5,786 nt of DNA, taken from the NCBI GenBank assembly GCA_013334845.1, contig JAAXWV010000092.1, positions 1 through 5,786 of the forward strand. Direction: 5' to 3'. The notes beneath the pieces are model-generated. The model ran no database searches and was not told where the DNA came from. It worked only from the letters and a program-made list of their open reading frames with translations. This document shows, one piece after another, positions 5,539 to 5,786 of the stretch. Positions within the stretch are counted from its first letter, which is position 1. Each line of letters begins with the position of its first letter. Position numbers and translations under genes: made by a program. The DNA is from Candidatus Roizmanbacteria bacterium. GTDB lineage: Bacteria; Patescibacteriota; Microgenomatia; UBA1406; GWC2-37-13.

Positions 5539-5786
5539 ATGGAAAAACAAAATTTTCCCGTCGCTTCCGTGCATGGTCGGTTTCAACCATTACATAATCA
5601 ACATTTGGAGTATATACTTGAAGCGAAACGTCTTTGTCATTTTTTGTGGATAGGTATCACACAATACAATATACGTGAGTTGCTTGAAATTTCCACCAAA
5701 CCTCAAAGATCAATCCCGTTAAACAATCCACTAACATATTTTGAAAGAATCCAAATAATTAAAGCGTCCTTAGTCGAAAACAAAAT
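5539..5786 (+). CDS. NMN adenylyltransferase-like nucleotidyltransferase (NadM/NadR type), 3' partial
   Basis: Eighty-two codons are visible before the window ends. VHGRFQPLHNQHLEYI at residues 11-26 is the nucleotide-binding start of the HxGH nucleotidyltransferase superfamily, closest to archaeal-type NadM and the NadR adenylyltransferase domain (GRFQPxHxGH). These enzymes join NMN and ATP to make NAD+. The visible motif is HNQH, with Gln where Gly is usual, so activity or substrate may differ. LWIGIT at 36-41 and NNPLTYFERIQII at 62-74 also fit the NadM pattern. ATG at 5539 is 18 bases after the previous stop and preceded by an A-rich stretch without an SD. Fusions of this enzyme to Nudix domains are known (bifunctional NMNAT/ADP-ribose pyrophosphatase), so finding it two genes after a Nudix protein is notable. 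The ISTxxxR motif near the C-terminus would lie beyond the window. Confidence 0.8.
   Translation, partial: MEKQNFPVASVHGRFQPLHNQHLEYILEAKRLCHFLWIGITQYNIRELLEISTKPQRSIPLNNPLTYFERIQIIKASLVENK

Overview
The window looks like a bacterial chromosome segment in two parts. The left part (1 to about 2600) carries housekeeping-type genes at roughly 50% G+C; for example, 61-120 has 30 G/C of 60 and 1741-1800 has 30 of 60. The right part (about 2900 to the end) is a much more AT-rich cassette; 3481-3540 has 14 G/C of 60 and 4861-4920 has 13 of 60. The mix of a UmuC-type polymerase, an HU/IHF-like protein and a 75-residue protein of the type often labelled 'RND transporter' suggests a proteobacterial host, possibly of the Desulfuromonas/Geobacter kind. 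That placement rests on remembered family resemblance only and is weak.

Left part: a umuC-like translesion polymerase gene enters from the left edge without its first two dozen or so codons and ends at 1206. Facing it is a two-gene minus-strand unit: an HU/IHF-family DNA-bending protein (1685-1972), followed four bases later by a 119-residue protein of unknown function (1321-1680) whose centre resembles a recombinase core-binding (SAM-like) segment. After 389 bases with no convincing gene comes the small plus-strand membrane-protein gene (2362-2589), then an AT-rich 368-base spacer.

Right part: the spacer contains a good sigma70-type promoter (TTGACA, 17 bases, TATTAG at 2869-2897) and a possible 15-codon leader ORF whose stop overlaps the start of the next gene as ATGA. 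Four tightly packed plus-strand genes follow: (1) a complete D12-class (Dam-type) adenine-N6 DNA methyltransferase; (2) a HARE-HTH domain fused to a COG4112-like Nudix domain; (3) a protein with three predicted membrane helices and a cytosolic domain resembling the phospholipase-D-like fold but without an HKD motif; (4) the N-terminus of an NMN-adenylyltransferase-like (NadM/NadR-type) nucleotidyltransferase, cut by the window edge.

The cassette has no recognisable restriction endonuclease. Together the genes offer a DNA-modification enzyme, a possible DNA reader joined to a nucleotide hydrolase, a membrane-bound candidate effector and a nucleotide- or NAD-forming enzyme. This resembles the layout of nucleotide-centred conflict (anti-phage) systems, and I do not recognise the combination as a named system. 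The defence role is inference; the domain calls come from motifs visible in the translations.
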